Below, piece after piece: positions 43,611-55,590 of a stretch of DNA of 64,000 nt (the stretch's first letter is position 1; each line of letters begins with the position of its first letter). Source of the DNA: Megaustenia siamemsis (Eukaryota > Mollusca > Gastropoda > Stylommatophora > Ariophantidae). The notes under the pieces were generated by a model. It was not told the DNA's origin. It saw only the letters and a list, made by a program, of their open reading frames with translations, and did no database searches. The stretch is taken from the NCBI GenBank assembly GCA_032433765.1, contig JAVIAB010000024.1, positions 13,720,578-13,784,577 of the forward strand, given 5' to 3'. The translations under genes and the position numbers were made by a program.

Positions 43611-43908
43611 CATCATCATGTGCCATACCGGTTGGCGTAGGTGATCATGTCCCTCCACAATCTTCTATCTACGGTGCATCGTATCAGTTCTGTTGTTGAC
43701 TGTTTTCCATGACATGACACCAAGCAATCCAGTATTTTCTCTCTTTGTCGCCTGCGATCTTTCTTTCCTTTTATTTTGCCAGTTGTAACCAAGTATTCCA
43801 ACTTTCCTCTTCTCATGATGTGCCCGAAAAATGTTGATTGTTTCTTTCTGATGTTTTTTAAGAGCTCCCTTTTTGTGTTGGCCTCTTTGAGAACTTCCTC
43901 ATTGGTCA
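43611..43908 (-). mobile_element. LINE A1, 298 bp, with target-site duplication
   Basis: Duplications tactcatt(t/c)ct at 43600-43610 and 43909-43919. Minus strand ends at TNEEVLKEANTKRELL and has GHIMRRGKLEYLVTTGKIKG. Confidence 0.9.
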
Positions 43909-43959
43909 TACTCATTCCTAGCAGCTGGATAAACTCGAAAATGTTGTCAATTCGAAAAC

Positions 43960-44035
43960 AAAAATAATTATCACATCTGGGGATTAAACCCTGGCCAACA
44001 GCGAAAGGACTAACCACTCAACCTTCAAGACTGCT
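43960..44035 (-). mobile_element. tRNA-like SINE head
   Basis: Minus strand gttgagtggttagtcctttc (A box) and ccagggtttaatccccagat (B box). Body not matched to S1-S4. Confidence 0.5.
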
Positions 44036-44821
44036 ATACAGAGAAGGTATAAGAAAAATTATAATCGGTTCACCTTAGTTTAGTTTACTCGATGGACTAT
44101 TATCACACACATCAAACAAGTTCACAATTGCTCAGATCAAATCCTCAAATAATCCCGCAGTGTTAAAATATTGGGAAATACAAGTTCTCTCCTATTCCCG
44201 CTGCAGATCTCTTGAATTTAGACAACATCACTCTTGACTCAAAGATTCGACAGTCGCACCAAGGCTGTAGATTAATCACGGATATCATCGGAATCATCAT
44301 CTCATCCACCTTTTTTTAAAGTTATTCTGTCCATCACAAGATTACATGTACCACAGTGACTTAGTACTTATAATAAATGTCAACAGCGGGTGTACCCACA
44401 ACGCTTGATTGACTAAAGATACCGCAGCCAGATGCACGTGCACTGCAGCACCGGCGCAAAATTTTTAAGTGACATCTTTTATTAATTTGGCACACCAATC
44501 TATAAGGGAGAGCTGGGAGTATAAATTAGCCGCCGAAAACAGAAAATGGCAGTTTATAGAACTTCCAAAGCTATTACGTACAACTCATAACGAACTTAAT
44601 AAGGAGATTCGTATTCACAAACCTGATCCACTGAAACGGCCGCAGCCAGGGGCATGAACTAAACTAACATGTACACTACATTGCTACGGCACTGGACAAA
44701 CCTCTTTCTTTCTGGGACCTCAATAAACCCTCGACGAACTGAAAAATAAAAAAACCTCGACATCGTCTCGTGTATTACATCTAAGAAATATGTAATTAAC
44801 ACGTCCATATATTTGTTAATA
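44036..44821. other. Unassigned sequence with a 62-codon frame
   Basis: 44469-44657 (plus) encodes a balanced-composition peptide (SIRESWEYKLAAENRKWQFI, then LPKLLRTTHNELNKEIRI). No family recognised; could be a fragment of something coding. Rest is unique-looking. Confidence 0.3.
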
Positions 44822-45043
44822 ACCACATAGTTAGGTAAAGTGATCAGCACTACCCCAGTCCACATAGTTAGGTAAAGTGATCAGCACCACCCCAGTCCAC
44901 ATAGTTAGGTAAAGTGATCAGCACTACCCCAGTCCACATAGTTAGGTAAAGTGATCAGCACTACCCCAGTCCACATAGTTAGGTAAAGTGATCAGCACTA
45001 CCCCAGTCCACATAGTTAGGTAAAGTGATCAGCACTACCCCAG
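44822..45043. repeat. 37-bp minisatellite, 6 near-identical copies
   Basis: Unit ccacatagttaggtaaagtg then atcagcactaccccagt; only one base differs among copies. Confidence 0.97.
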
Positions 45044-45124
45044 TTCATCGATCTGTACCAGATTACAAGAACAAAAACAAGTTTACATACCCATTTGTTA
45101 TTTAATGGACCCATAAATGGGTTA

Positions 45125-45190
45125 ATCGACGAATCGAACCTGCTCTCTTTTTTGTTAAGAGACCAGCTCACACTAACCGCTACTCTAATG
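45125..45190 (-). mobile_element. tRNA-like SINE head
   Basis: Minus strand gcggttagtgtgagctggtc with B box gcaggttcgattcgtcg. Body not recognised. Confidence 0.45.
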
Positions 45191-45211
45191 CGCATTTTCT
45201 GGTCATCATCA

Positions 45212-45722
45212 TCATCAAGTACCGGGCCTGCTGACGTAGGTGATCCGGTCTCTCCACAATTTCTGATATCGACTGTTATTTATCATTGCTGTTGTTGACC
45301 TTCTGCCAAGTCATTCTCTTAAGCTGTCTGGTATTTTTTCTCTTTGCTTCCCTCTATCTCTTCGTCCCTCAATTTTCCCAGTTGTTGCAATATATTCCAG
45401 TTGTTCTCTTCTCATTACATGGCCAAAAATGATGATTGTTCTTCCTAATATTGGAAATTAGCTATCTTTTTGCTTTGGCCTCTTTCAGAACGTTTTCATT
45501 TCTCTTCTTAGATGTCCATGGTATTCTCAACATTCTTCTGTAAAATCACATTTCTATAGACTTCACTAATTTTCTTGTTTGTTGTCCTATTGTCCATGAT
45601 TCACATCCATATGTTAAGACCGATTCTATATAAAATTTGAGAACTCTTTTTCTTGTTTCGATTGTCAGAAATGGATTGCATAGTATCATCCTTATTTTTG
45701 GAAAGCTGCTTTTGCCTGAGCA
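45212..45722 (-). mobile_element. LINE A2, 5'-truncated
   Basis: From the catcatcatcatcaagtacc 3' end to the FAKMR-like codons at 45720; matches 10277-10770. Ends directly at the tail of an A1-like copy, suggesting insertion into its (ATG)n tail. Confidence 0.88.
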
Positions 45723-45930
45723 TCAGTATATAGCCACACCGTTTAGCGTGGGCGGTTATTTCCTTTCACAATTCTCTGCCCTCAGCACATCGCATCAATT
45801 CTGTTGTTGACTGTTTACCGTTCCACGACACCAAGCTCTTCCATGATCTCTCTTTCTTTGTATTTTTGCCAGCTGTAAATCACGTATTCCAACTTTACCC
45901 TTCTCATTAGAAAATTGTCCCTTTTGTGGT
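45723..45930 (-). mobile_element. Diverged LINE A1-like 3' end
   Basis: gccacaccgtttagcgtggg, cagcacatcgcatcaattct and ttgttgactgtttaccgttc parallel A1 with more mismatches, so an older copy or sister family. Confidence 0.7.
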
Positions 45931-46009
45931 CAAAAGTAAAGTTTTTGTCAAATTCTAAATGATTTTCTTGTTTTCCCAAATTCGTCATAATCATTAAAAA
46001 TAGGAAGTG

Positions 46010-46130
46010 ACTGTGTGGTCTAGAGGTAAGACGTCGACTTCTGGATAGAAAGGTCCCGAGTTCGATTCCCATCACAAGCGGTGGAAACTATTATAAAAAT
46101 AGAACCTATGATGTCTACGTGGTTTTACCC
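46010..46130 (+). mobile_element. SINE S3, copy 2, seed of the 45-bp array
   Basis: Well-kept head: gtgtggtctagaggtaagac (A box) and tcccgagttcgattcccatc (B box). The body enters ccctccccaggtctctgggt, the first unit of the following array. Confidence 0.8.
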
Positions 46131-47390
46131 TCCCCAGGTCTCTGGGTAGTGATATCCGATGTCTAGAGTTGACCCTCCCCAGGACTCTGGGTAGTGATAT
46201 CCGAAGTCTAGAGTTGACCCTCCCCAGGACTCTGGGTAGTGATATCCGAAGTCTAGAGTTTACTCTCCCCAGGAGTCTGGGTAGTGATATCCGATGTCTA
46301 GAGTTTACTCTCCCCAGGACTCTGGGTAGTGATATCCGATGTCTAGAGTTTACTCTCCCCAGATCTCTGGGTAGTGATATCCGATGTCTAGAGTTGACCC
46401 TCCCCAGGACTCTGGGTAGTGATATCCGATGTCTAGAGTTTACTCTCCCCAGGACTCTGGGTAGTGATATCCGATGTCTAGAGTTTACTCTCCCCAGGAA
46501 TCTGGGTAGTGATATCCGATGTCTAGAGTTTACTCTCCCCAGATCTCTGGGTAGTGATATCCGATGTCTAGAGTTTACTCTCCCCAGGACTCTGGGTAGT
46601 GATATCCGATGTCTAGAGTTTACTCTCCCCAGGACTCTGGATAGTGAGATCCGATGTCTAGAGTTTACTCTCCCCAGGACTCTGGGTAGTGATATCCGAT
46701 GTCTAGAGTTTACCCTCCCCAGGTCTCTGGATAGTGAGATCCGATGTCTAGAGTTTACTATCTCCTGGTATCTGGGTAGTGAGATCCGATGTCTAGACTT
46801 TACTCTCCCCTGGTCTCTGGGTAGTGAGATCCGATGTCTAGACTTTACTCTCCCCTGGTCTCTGGGTAGTGAGATCCGATGTCTAGACTTTACTCTCCCC
46901 TGGTCTCTGGGTAGTGAGATCCGATGTCTAGACTTTACTCTCCTCAGGACTCTGGGTTGTGGGATCTGATGTCTAGACTTTACCCTACCCAGGACTCTGG
47001 GTTGTGAGATCTGATGTCTAGACTTTACCCTACCCAGGACTCTGGGTAGTGAGATCCGATGTCTAGACTTTACCCTCCCCAGGACTCTGGGTAGTGAGAT
47101 CCGATGTCTAGACTTTATTCTCCCCTGGTCTCTGGGTAGTGATATCCGATGTCTAGACTGTATTCTCCCCTGGTCTCTGGGTAGTGAGATCCGATGTCTA
47201 GACTTTATTCTCCCCTAGTCTCTGGGTAGTGATATCCGATGTCTAGACTTTATTCTCCCCCGGTCTCTGTGTAGTGAGATTCGATGTCTAGACTTTACCC
47301 TCCCCTTGTCTCTGAGTAGTGAGATCCAATGTCTAGACTTTGCAGCTCTCTGGTCTCTTGGTAGTGAGATTTGATGTCTAGCCCTCTTGA
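46130..47390. repeat. 45-bp array derived from SINE S3 body, about 28 copies
   Basis: Unit: ctctgggtagtgatatccga then tgtctagagtttactctccc plus caggac. The period is 15 codons, giving a 266-codon plus frame with a 15-residue repeat that is an artefact. Variants change along the array (gtttac at left, ctttac at right). Confidence 0.95.
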
Positions 47391-47547
47391 ATAACGGCGA
47401 CAAATAGGAGGTCCCTTGTGCACTACCGCGCGTTAAATGACGCTTGGCAGGTTGGAGTTGAAAAGAAAGGGCAAACCAAAAATATGGCCACTGTCTGGGC
47501 AAAACATTGTTAGCAAACCTACCCATCCATTTCGAAGACGGATGAGT

Positions 47548-47640
47548 CAGACCGAAAGGTGCAGATTTCGCGGCTTTACCGTAACCAGCGACACAACGCA
47601 TATACGCCCACATAACCGGGTCAGCGATAAGAAGAGATGA
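47548..47640 (+). mobile_element. R1 tail fragment
   Basis: gaccgaaaggtgcagatttc and cacaacgcatatacgcccac match the R1 end (compare 26875-26940). Confidence 0.6.
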
Positions 47641-47679
47641 TAAGTGGCACAGTAAAATGTACTTTATTTTCAGTTCCTT

Positions 47680-47935
47680 CATCATAATCATCATCGAATG
47701 CCATCTACGCATCGAAGGTTGGCTACCATGGAGCGCCATTCCGCTCTGTCTCTTGCTTTGGTAGTGCAGGTTGTCATAGACTGACTTGTCCATCTTTTGA
47801 TGTTACTCGTCCATGTTAGTCTTGGTCTGCCTGTGCCTCTATTACTCATTATTTTCCCTTCCAATATTACTTTTAGTAGGCTGTTGTCCTTTAATATGCC
47901 CCCAAAATTTCATTTGTCTTGTTCTAATTGTGTTC
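47680..47935 (-). mobile_element. LINE B 3' end
   Basis: catcgaatgccatctacgca to the TRQMKFWGHIK-coding part. Terminal 250 bp of B. Confidence 0.88.
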
Positions 47936-48026
47936 TGATTCAGTTCCTTTATCATCAAATAAGGTAAAGACAAGTAACAGAGGAAAATAGTTACTAGAAC
48001 AGTATTCATATATGAATAAGTACATT

Positions 48027-48032
<6 letters not shown>

Positions 48033-48078
<46 letters not shown>

Positions 48079-48146
48079 AGAGATTTCGAAAAAGGCATAT
48101 GGGAAAGAGAGATAGAATAGGAGAAAGTGAGATGAAAAAGAAATGT

Positions 48147-48177
<31 letters not shown>

Positions 48178-48180
48178 TTG
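48033..48180. repeat. GA microsatellites
   Basis: (GA)n at 48033-48070 with a G-run, and again at 48150-48178. Confidence 0.95.
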
Positions 48181-48439
48181 AAGGAGAAAGAAAGAAGAGA
48201 GGACGGGGAGCATGAATCCTACTTGTGTTTGTCTAGCTTGATGGTTTAATTAAAACATTTCTCTTGATTTTCCACCAACAGTAATGCCTTTCAGCGTCGA
48301 GAAATACTAAAGCTTCCTAGTAAATACTTTGCTGTGTATTTCGTACATATGTGTTCTTCATTGTCTCTGATATGTTATTAATCTCCGTCTTCTGGGCCTT
48401 GATTCTTGATTTCATTTTGCTTCTGAAGATAATAGCAAA

Positions 48440-48905
48440 GACTGGACCGGCCTCGACTTTTGACTGGCCTCGACATTTGACCGGCCTCGACATTTAACCG
48501 GCCTCGACATTTGACCGGCCTCGACATTTAACCGGCCTCGACATTTGACCGGCCTCGACATTTGACCGGCCTCGACATTTGACCGGCCTCGACATTTAAC
48601 CGGCCTCGACTTTTGACCGACCTTGACTTTTCACAGGCCTCGACAGGTCTCGACTTTAGACCGGCCTCGACTTTTGACAGACCTCGACTTTTGACCGGCA
48701 TCCACTTTTGACCGACCTCGACTTTTGACCGACCTCGACTTTTGACCGGCCTCGACTTTTGACCGACCTCGACTTTTGACCGACCTCGACTTTTGATCGA
48801 CCTCGACTTTTGACCGACCTCGACTTTTGACCGACCTCGACTTTTGACCGACCTCGACTTTCGACATGCCTCGACTTTCGCTTTCGACATGCCTCGACTT
48901 TCCAA
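48440..48905. repeat. 17-bp minisatellite, about 27 copies
   Basis: Unit gaccgacctcgactttt; left part gaccggcctcgacattt. As 17 is coprime with 3, three minus frames read the same 17-residue cycle (SRGRSKVEVGQKSRSVK). A second block with ctttcaacaggcctcga lies at 49120-49218. Confidence 0.95.
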
Positions 48906-48969
48906 GTAAAGGCACCAAGATGCGTAGAGATCTGAATCTGCTGTAAAGCTGATGATAACAGCAATTTAA

Positions 48970-49085
48970 AAAAAAAAAGAAGTGGTATGGTGACAGCTTT
49001 TCGTGGTAATGGACAAAAACAAAAGTCGACGTTTCGGCCAAGTAGGCCTTCTGCTGGAGCAACAAACAAATATATATATATATAA
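48970..49085 (-). other. Foldback-family segment with a ctgaagaagg-ggccgaaacgtc-type motif
   Basis: Shares ggtatggtgacagctttt and gacgtttcggcca with 6345-6420. On the minus strand aggcctacttggccgaaacg forms a small GGCC stem before GAAAC. It lies between two blocks of the 17-bp array. Confidence 0.5.
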
Positions 49086-49119
49086 GGATATGTAAAGAAA
49101 TCTAACTACATGACGATAA

Positions 49120-49218
49120 TATGCTAGACTTTCGACAGGCCTCGACTTTCAACAGGCCTCGACTTTCAACAGGCCTCGACTTTCAACAGGCCTCGACTTT
49201 CAACAGGCCTCGACTTTG
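49120..49218. repeat. 17-bp minisatellite, second block
   Basis: Six copies of ctttcaacaggcctcga, same family as 48440-48905. Confidence 0.9.
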
Positions 49219-49394
49219 CATAGTCCAAAAGAATTAACGAAGATATAAATAAATGGTGAAGATTGACGAAGTCTGTCAGTGGTGCCCAACTGACCCCTCT
49301 CTCTCACTCCCTTTTTCCCCTCAGGGTTATGATATAAAGTAGAAGTCATAATTACTAGTTTACATGTCCAAAACGTGTTTTATTTTGTTTTGTA

Positions 49395-49500
49395 AAATCA
49401 TGCACTGAGCCTCAATGACTCACTGTTAGTCCAATCGCTTCTGTTAATAACTGTCCGGGTTTAATTCCCAGCTGCGGTGAGATTTTGTTTTTTTTTTATC
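49395..49500 (+). mobile_element. tRNA-like SINE head
   Basis: Head caatgactcactgttagtcc and B box gtccgggtttaattcccagc, then a T-run. Body not assigned. Confidence 0.5.
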
Positions 49501-50139
49501 TTTACCCAGCCGAAACGACAACGAGTTTAACCAGTCTGACAAAAAAATGTGTACCATAGATTTTCTGAGAAGTAAAAGCGGTCAGACGGTATGCCGCCTG
49601 CATCACCAAAAATGCGTGGTTGGTCATATAAAGGCTTTGAGGGAAAATTTACTTTTAAATGTATTATATACAGTGATTATAGTTATAATAGTATATGTCT
49701 CACGAGAGAAGAAAGAAATAAGCTGCTCATGATTATGTTTATTTGTTACTTGTAATATTTTTTATTTGCTCTTTAGATTATTCGTTAAGAAACTCAGAAA
49801 TCAGACATAAAAGACAGACACTCAATCAAAGACAGACAAGTCAAAAACGGATTGAAAGAAAAGTCCATCGATTAAATTTTCTTCTGTACAAGTTCAAGGT
49901 CAAAGTTGGTAAAATCGATGGAGTTAAAGGTCATCGGTGTCACGTGGGTGATGACACATCTTCTAATACCAGTAAGAGGTAGGTCAATGGTAGACGTAGC
50001 TTTCATTCATATCTCGGCAAAGAATCGATTCGGTACACATTTTTGTCTATAGCATCTTTCCCTGGTGACACTCCCTTCATCGTAAGACATCATCCTTTCG
50101 TTCTTTCACTCATCCACTCTTCCATATTTTACTCCGCTA
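49501..50139. other. No recognisable gene
   Basis: A 79-codon lysine-rich frame at 49743-49982 and a 61-codon frame at 49547 are not recognised. Confidence 0.35.
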
Positions 50140-52735
50140 TCGATAACCCTCTCCTTACAACCCTCAAAGCTGATATCTTCCCTTTTCTTACAACCCTCAA
50201 AGCTGATATATTCCCTCTCCTTACAACCCTCAAAACTGATATCTTTCTTCTCCTTACCACCCTCAAAGCTGATATCTGTATACTCCTTACCACCTTCACC
50301 CTGATATCTTTCCTCTCCTTACCACCTTCACCCTGATATCTTTCCTCTCCTTACCACCTTCACCGTGATATCTTTCCTCTCCTTACCACCTTCACCCTGA
50401 TATCTTTCCTCTCCTTACCACCTTCACCCTGATATCTTTCCTCTCCTTACCACCCTCACTCTGATATCTTTCCTCTCCTTACCACCTTCACCCTGATATC
50501 TTTCCTCTCCTTACCACCTTCACCCTGATATCTTTCCTCTCCTTACCACCATCACTCTGATATTTTTCCTCTCCTTACCACCTTCACCCTGATATCTTTC
50601 CTCTCCTTACCACCATCACTCTGATATTTTTCCTCTCCTTACCACCTTCACCCTGATATCTTTCCTCTCCTTACCACCTTCACCCTGATATCTTTCCTCT
50701 CCTTACCACCTTCACCCTGATATCTTTCCTCTCCTTACCACCTTCACCCTGATATCTTTCCTCTCCTTACCACCTTCACCCTGATATCTTTCCTCTCCTT
50801 ACCACTCTCACTCTGATATCTTTCCTCCCCTTACCACCTTCACTCTGATATCTTTCCTCTCCTTACCACCTTCGCTCTGATATCTTTCCTCTCCTTACCA
50901 CCTTCACTCTGATATCTTTCCTCTCCTTACCACCTTCACCCTGATATCTTTCCTCTCCTTACCACCTTCACTCTGATATCTTTCCTCTCCTCACCGCCTC
51001 CACCGTGATATCTTTCCTCTCCTTACCACCTTCACTCTGATATCTTTCCTCTCCTTACCACCTTCACTCTGATATCTTTCCTCTCCTTACCACCATCACT
51101 CTGATATCTTTCCTCTCCTTACCACCTTCACTCTGATTTCTTTCCTCTCCTTACCACCATCACTCTGATATCTTTCCTCTCCATACCACCATCACTCTGA
51201 TATCTTTCCTCTCCTTACCACCATCACTCTGATATCTTTCCTCTCCTTACCACCTTCACCCTGATATCTTTCCTCTCCTCACCGTCTCCACCGTGATATC
51301 TTTCCTCTCCTTACCACCTTCACTCTGATATCGTTCCTCTCCTTACAGCCTTCACTCTGATATCTTCCATCTCATTACCGCCTTCACCCTGATATCTTTC
51401 CTTTCCTTACCGCCCTCTCTCTCTGATATCTTTCCTCTCCTTACCGCCTTCACCCTGATATCTTTCATTTCTTACCGCCCTCTCTCTCTGATATCTTTCC
51501 TCTCCTTACCACCTTCACTCTGATATCTTTCCTCTCCTTACCACCTTCACCCTGATATCTTTCCTCTCTTTACCGCCCTCACTCTGATATCTTTCCTCTC
51601 CTTACCCCCTTCACCCTGATATCTTTCCTTTCCTTACCGCCCTCACTCTGATATCTTTCCTCTCCTTACCGCCCTCACTCTGATATCTTTCCTCTCCTTA
51701 CCACCTTCACCCTGATATCTTTCCTCTCCTTACCGCCCTCACTCTGATATCTTTCCTCTCCTTACCGCCCTCACTCTGATATCTTTCCTCTCCTTACAGC
51801 CTTCACTCTGATATCTTTCCTCTCCTTACCGCCCTCACCCTGATATCTTTCCTCTCCTTACCACCTTCACTCTGATATCTTTCCTCTCCTTACCACCTTC
51901 ACACTGATATCTTTCCTCTCTTTACCGCCCTCACTCTGATATCTTTCCTCTCCTTACAGCCTTCACCCTGATATCTTTCCTTTCCTTACCGCCCTCACCC
52001 TGATATCTTTCCTCTCCTTACCACCTTCACTCTGATATCTTTCCTTTCCTTACCACCTTCACCCTGATATCTTTCCTTTCCTTACCGCCCTCACCCTGAT
52101 ATCTTTCCTCTCCTTACCACCTTCACTCTGATATCTTTCCTCTCCTTACCACCTTCACCCTGATATCTTTCCTCTCTTTACCGCCCTCTCTCTGATATCT
52201 TTCCTCTCCTTACCACCTTCACCCTGATATCTTTCCTTTCCTTACCGCCCTCACCCTGATATCTTTCCTTTCTTTACCGCCCTCACTCTGATATCTTTCC
52301 TTTCCTTACCGCCCTCACTCTGATATCTTTCCTTTCCTTACCGCCCTCACTCTGATATCTTTCCTTTCCTTACCGCCCTCACCCTGATATCTTTCCTCTC
52401 TTTACCGCCCTCTCACTGATATCTTTCCTTTCCTTACCGCCCTCTCTCTGATATCTTTCCTCTCCTTACCACCTTCACTCTGATAGGACATCCTCTTCTT
52501 ACCGCCTTCAAACTGATATCTTTCCTCTTCTAACCGCCTTCACTCTGATGTCGTTCCTCTCCTTACCGCCCTCTCTCTCTGATATCTTTCCTCTCCTTAC
52601 CGCCCTCTCTCTGATATATTTCATCTCCTTACCGTCCTCACTCTGATATCTTTCTTTTCCTTACCGCCCTCTCTCTGATATCTTTCCTCTCTTTACCGCC
52701 CTGAATCTGATATCTTTTCTCTCCTTTACCCATCC
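50140..52735. repeat. 32-bp pyrimidine-rich satellite, about 81 copies
   Basis: Unit tgatatctttcctctcctta then ccaccttcaccc. First four units are a 29-30 bp variant (ccctcaaagctgatatct). Strong strand asymmetry: almost no G on plus outside tgata. It ends about 55 bp from the 3' end of LINE L. Confidence 0.97.
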
Positions 52736-52789
52736 ATTTTTCTCTCTTATGTCTCTCTTTCTATCAATCTTATCTCTTTGGTTCTTTTG

Positions 52790-53460
52790 TTCTTTGGTTA
52801 TGGAAGGCCCCGGTATCACTGCAAACGAATTAAAATCCATAATTGCTCAACCGCCCGTGCCAGTGGAATCATCCGAATTACTAACTCATCTCCAAAACAA
52901 AGAAAGGTAGCTGTAGTCCCCATAATAGCAGTCTCAGCACACGCCAAAAGGCATAAGGCGAAACCACACGGAAAGTGAACACAGCCAACTGTTTCCTGTT
53001 ATACGATATCAACATTCATCGTAAACAATTGGCATATCGAAACATGATCAAAACGGATGAAACACACAGCTCACGATGTGCACAGAGCACCTAACTCAGT
53101 AGCTCCTGCAAAAAGCCATATTTGGAATATGAGGAAAATGCAACCATGAACACTTTTCAGACATAGCCTTCCATGGTTCCTGCCGCCTATCCACCATATT
53201 GACCAGAAGTTCACGTCCTCCTGAAACTGATGATCGTCATAATTTTAAAATGTATAGCGCTTGATGATGTTAGGACATCGTGTTTGACGAACATAAGGAA
53301 CACAGTTAGTCGTCAGATTATCCCCGTCGCACATCAAACAACAGAACGTAAGATTACCGTATGGCTGGTCTAGGGATATACGATGAGCCATTATGATGAC
53401 GTAGCACACACACAATGGCTGCGCCCATGAATTCATGATTACTCTAGTGAATGCAGCCTA
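52790..53460 (-). mobile_element. LINE L (I/Jockey-like) C-terminal tail and 3' UTR, copy 2
   Basis: Minus strand 53245-53436 encodes QPLCVCYVIIMAHRISLDQP and CDGDNLTTNCVPYVRQTRCP, reading like the Cys-rich tail after RNase H in I/Jockey-like LINEs. 52790-53130 is the untranslated part shared with 3300-3700. Confidence 0.6.
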
Positions 53461-53646
53461 CAATGAACAAAACACGGTGCAAATTTCTTAAAGATATAAA
53501 GCTTTGGCTGACTTGACGGAGCCCACCAGATTAATGCGTTGTAACATGTAAATAACTTGCGGCAAACACTACCAAAAACGGTCATTGAACAGCACTCAAT
53601 GTGACGTAAAACGCAGATCAACGCTAGACTGTGGAAGGTCGCATTC

Positions 53647-53984
53647 ACAACACTTGATTTGTCAAAACGGAATATTGCCGTGGGTACGACGCCACTTCAT
53701 CGACGCAGATGTGTTAAGTAGATCATCATTTCGACTTGAACGCAGAAAATTGCAATGGAGAGCCGAAATCGCATCTCTTTTCCATCTTTCCGCTCTCTCC
53801 CCCTGTTTTATCTTGACAACACTTGATTTGTCAAAACGGAATATTGCCGTGGGTACGACGCCACTTCATCGGCGCAGATGTGTTAAGTAGATCATCATTT
53901 CGACTTGAACGCAGAAAATTGCAATGGAGAGCCGAAATCTCATCTATTTTCCATCTTTCCGCTCTCTCTCCCTGTTTTATCCTC
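53647..53984. repeat. 169-bp tandem duplication
   Basis: 53647-53815 repeats at 53816-53984 with only a handful of differences, from acaacacttgatttgtcaaa to ctctccctgttttatc. Recent event. The downstream 53985-54258 is pyrimidine-rich. Confidence 0.95.
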
Positions 53985-54269
53985 TTCCCACCAATCCCTT
54001 CTCTGTGCCTCTCCTCAATCTACTCCACTCTCTCCTTTTTCTATTTATTATTCTCTCTATTTCAATCCCTTTCTATCCCTCCCATAATATTCTTCTATCC
54101 TTCATCTTCTCCTCACTATTTTTATTTGTCTCTCACTTCATATTTATATCAACACAAACTATGCTTTTCTATCTTTCTCATGTTTTGCTCTCTCTTCTCT
54201 CTCTCTCTCTCTCTCTTTCCTGTTCTTACTCCCTCCCTCATATCTCATTTTTACAACTATGATCTCTAC

Positions 54270-54955
54270 TAAAACTATGATTATAAACAAAGAAAATTCT
54301 CAAGACCTACAATTAAATGTCACAGTTGAGGGAATACATCTGGAGACAGTCCAGAGCTACACCTACCTGGGACATACTATAACCAATGATGGAAAATGTA
54401 AAATTGAAATAAACAAAAGAATAGGTATGGCAAAAAGTAATTTTAATGCCATGAAAAATATACTAACAACAAAACAAATATCAACAGGGCTGAAAACTAA
54501 GAATGTCAAAATGTTACATCTTCTCAATATTCCTGTATGGTGCAGAAACATGGACATTAGACATGAAAACAGAACAGAAAATTGAAGCCTTTGAAATGTG
54601 GATTTATAGAAAAATAGGTAGAATTGGATGGAAACAAAAGATAACAAACGATGAAGTTTTAAAACAACTGAAAATAAAAAGAGAACTACTAAATACAATT
54701 AAGACAAGACAAATGAAATTTGTGGGGCATGTTAAAAGACACAACAGCCTACTAAAAGTAATATTGGAAGGAAAAATACAAGGTAAAAGAGGCAGAGGCA
54801 GACCAAGACTAACTTGGACGAGTAACATCAAAAGATAGACAAGTCAATCTATGACAGCCTGCACCATCAAAGCAAGAAACACAGTAGAATGGCGATCCAT
54901 GATAGCCAACCTTCGTTGCGGAGAAGGCACTCGATGATGATGATGATGATGATGA
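54270..54955 (+). mobile_element. LINE B (RTE-like), best copy, 5'-truncated
   Basis: Frame 1: TKTMIINKENSQDLQLNVTV, EGIHLETVQSYTYLGHTITN; a shift near 54500; frame 2: KCYIFSIFLYGAETWTLDMK, AFEMWIYRKIGRIGWKQKIT, NDEVLKQLKIKRELLNTIKT, KFVGHVKRHNSLLKVILEGK, then GKRGRGRPRLTWTSNIKR to 54838. 3' end with (GATGAT)n. Duplication atgatctctac at 54259-54269 and 54955-54965 (the second overlaps the tail). Confidence 0.93.
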
Positions 54956-55054
54956 TGATCTCTACAATGAGTTCTGCCAACAATGTTCCCAGAATAAAGT
55001 GGTTCGTCAGAAAGTTTAAGCATTATACCGTGTTTATCATTAGCAAGAAAGGAA

Positions 55055-55590
55055 AGATGCTTGTATGGAAAATTCAAGATAAATTCAGAGCGGCAAGAAT
55101 ATAACACACAGTGTATCAGAAAGTTCAAGATAAATTAAGAGTGGCAAGAATATAACACACAGTGTATAAGAAAGTTCAAGGTAAATTAAGAGTGGCAAGA
55201 ATATAATACACAATATATCAGAAATTTCATAATAAATTAATAGCGGCAAGAATTTAATTCACAGTGTATCAACAATTTCTTAATAAATTAAGAGCGGCAA
55301 GAATATAACACACAGTGTATCAGAAATTTCAAGATAAATTAAGAGCAGCAAGAATATAATACACAGTGTATCAGAAAGTTCAAGATAAATTAAGAGTGGC
55401 AAGAATATAATACACAATATATCAGAAATTTCATAATAAATTAAGAGCGGCAAGAATTTAATTCACAGTGTATCAACAATTTCTTAATAAATTAAGAGCA
55501 GCAAGAAAATAACACACAGTGTATCAACAATTTCTTAATAAATTAAGAGCGGCAAGAATATAACACACAGTGTATCAGAAAGTGACTAGT
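55055..55590. repeat. 51-bp minisatellite, about 10 copies
   Basis: Unit: gtgtatcagaaagttcaaga, taaattaagagtggcaagaa, tataacacaca. The first unit lies in unique sequence (55060-55110). Confidence 0.93.

Noticed and set aside
46169..46969. 266-codon plus frame with a 15-residue repeat
   Set aside because: 45-bp array derived from a SINE body.
48528..49069. Lys/Ser/Val-rich minus frames of 125-144 codons
   Set aside because: 17-bp array artefact.
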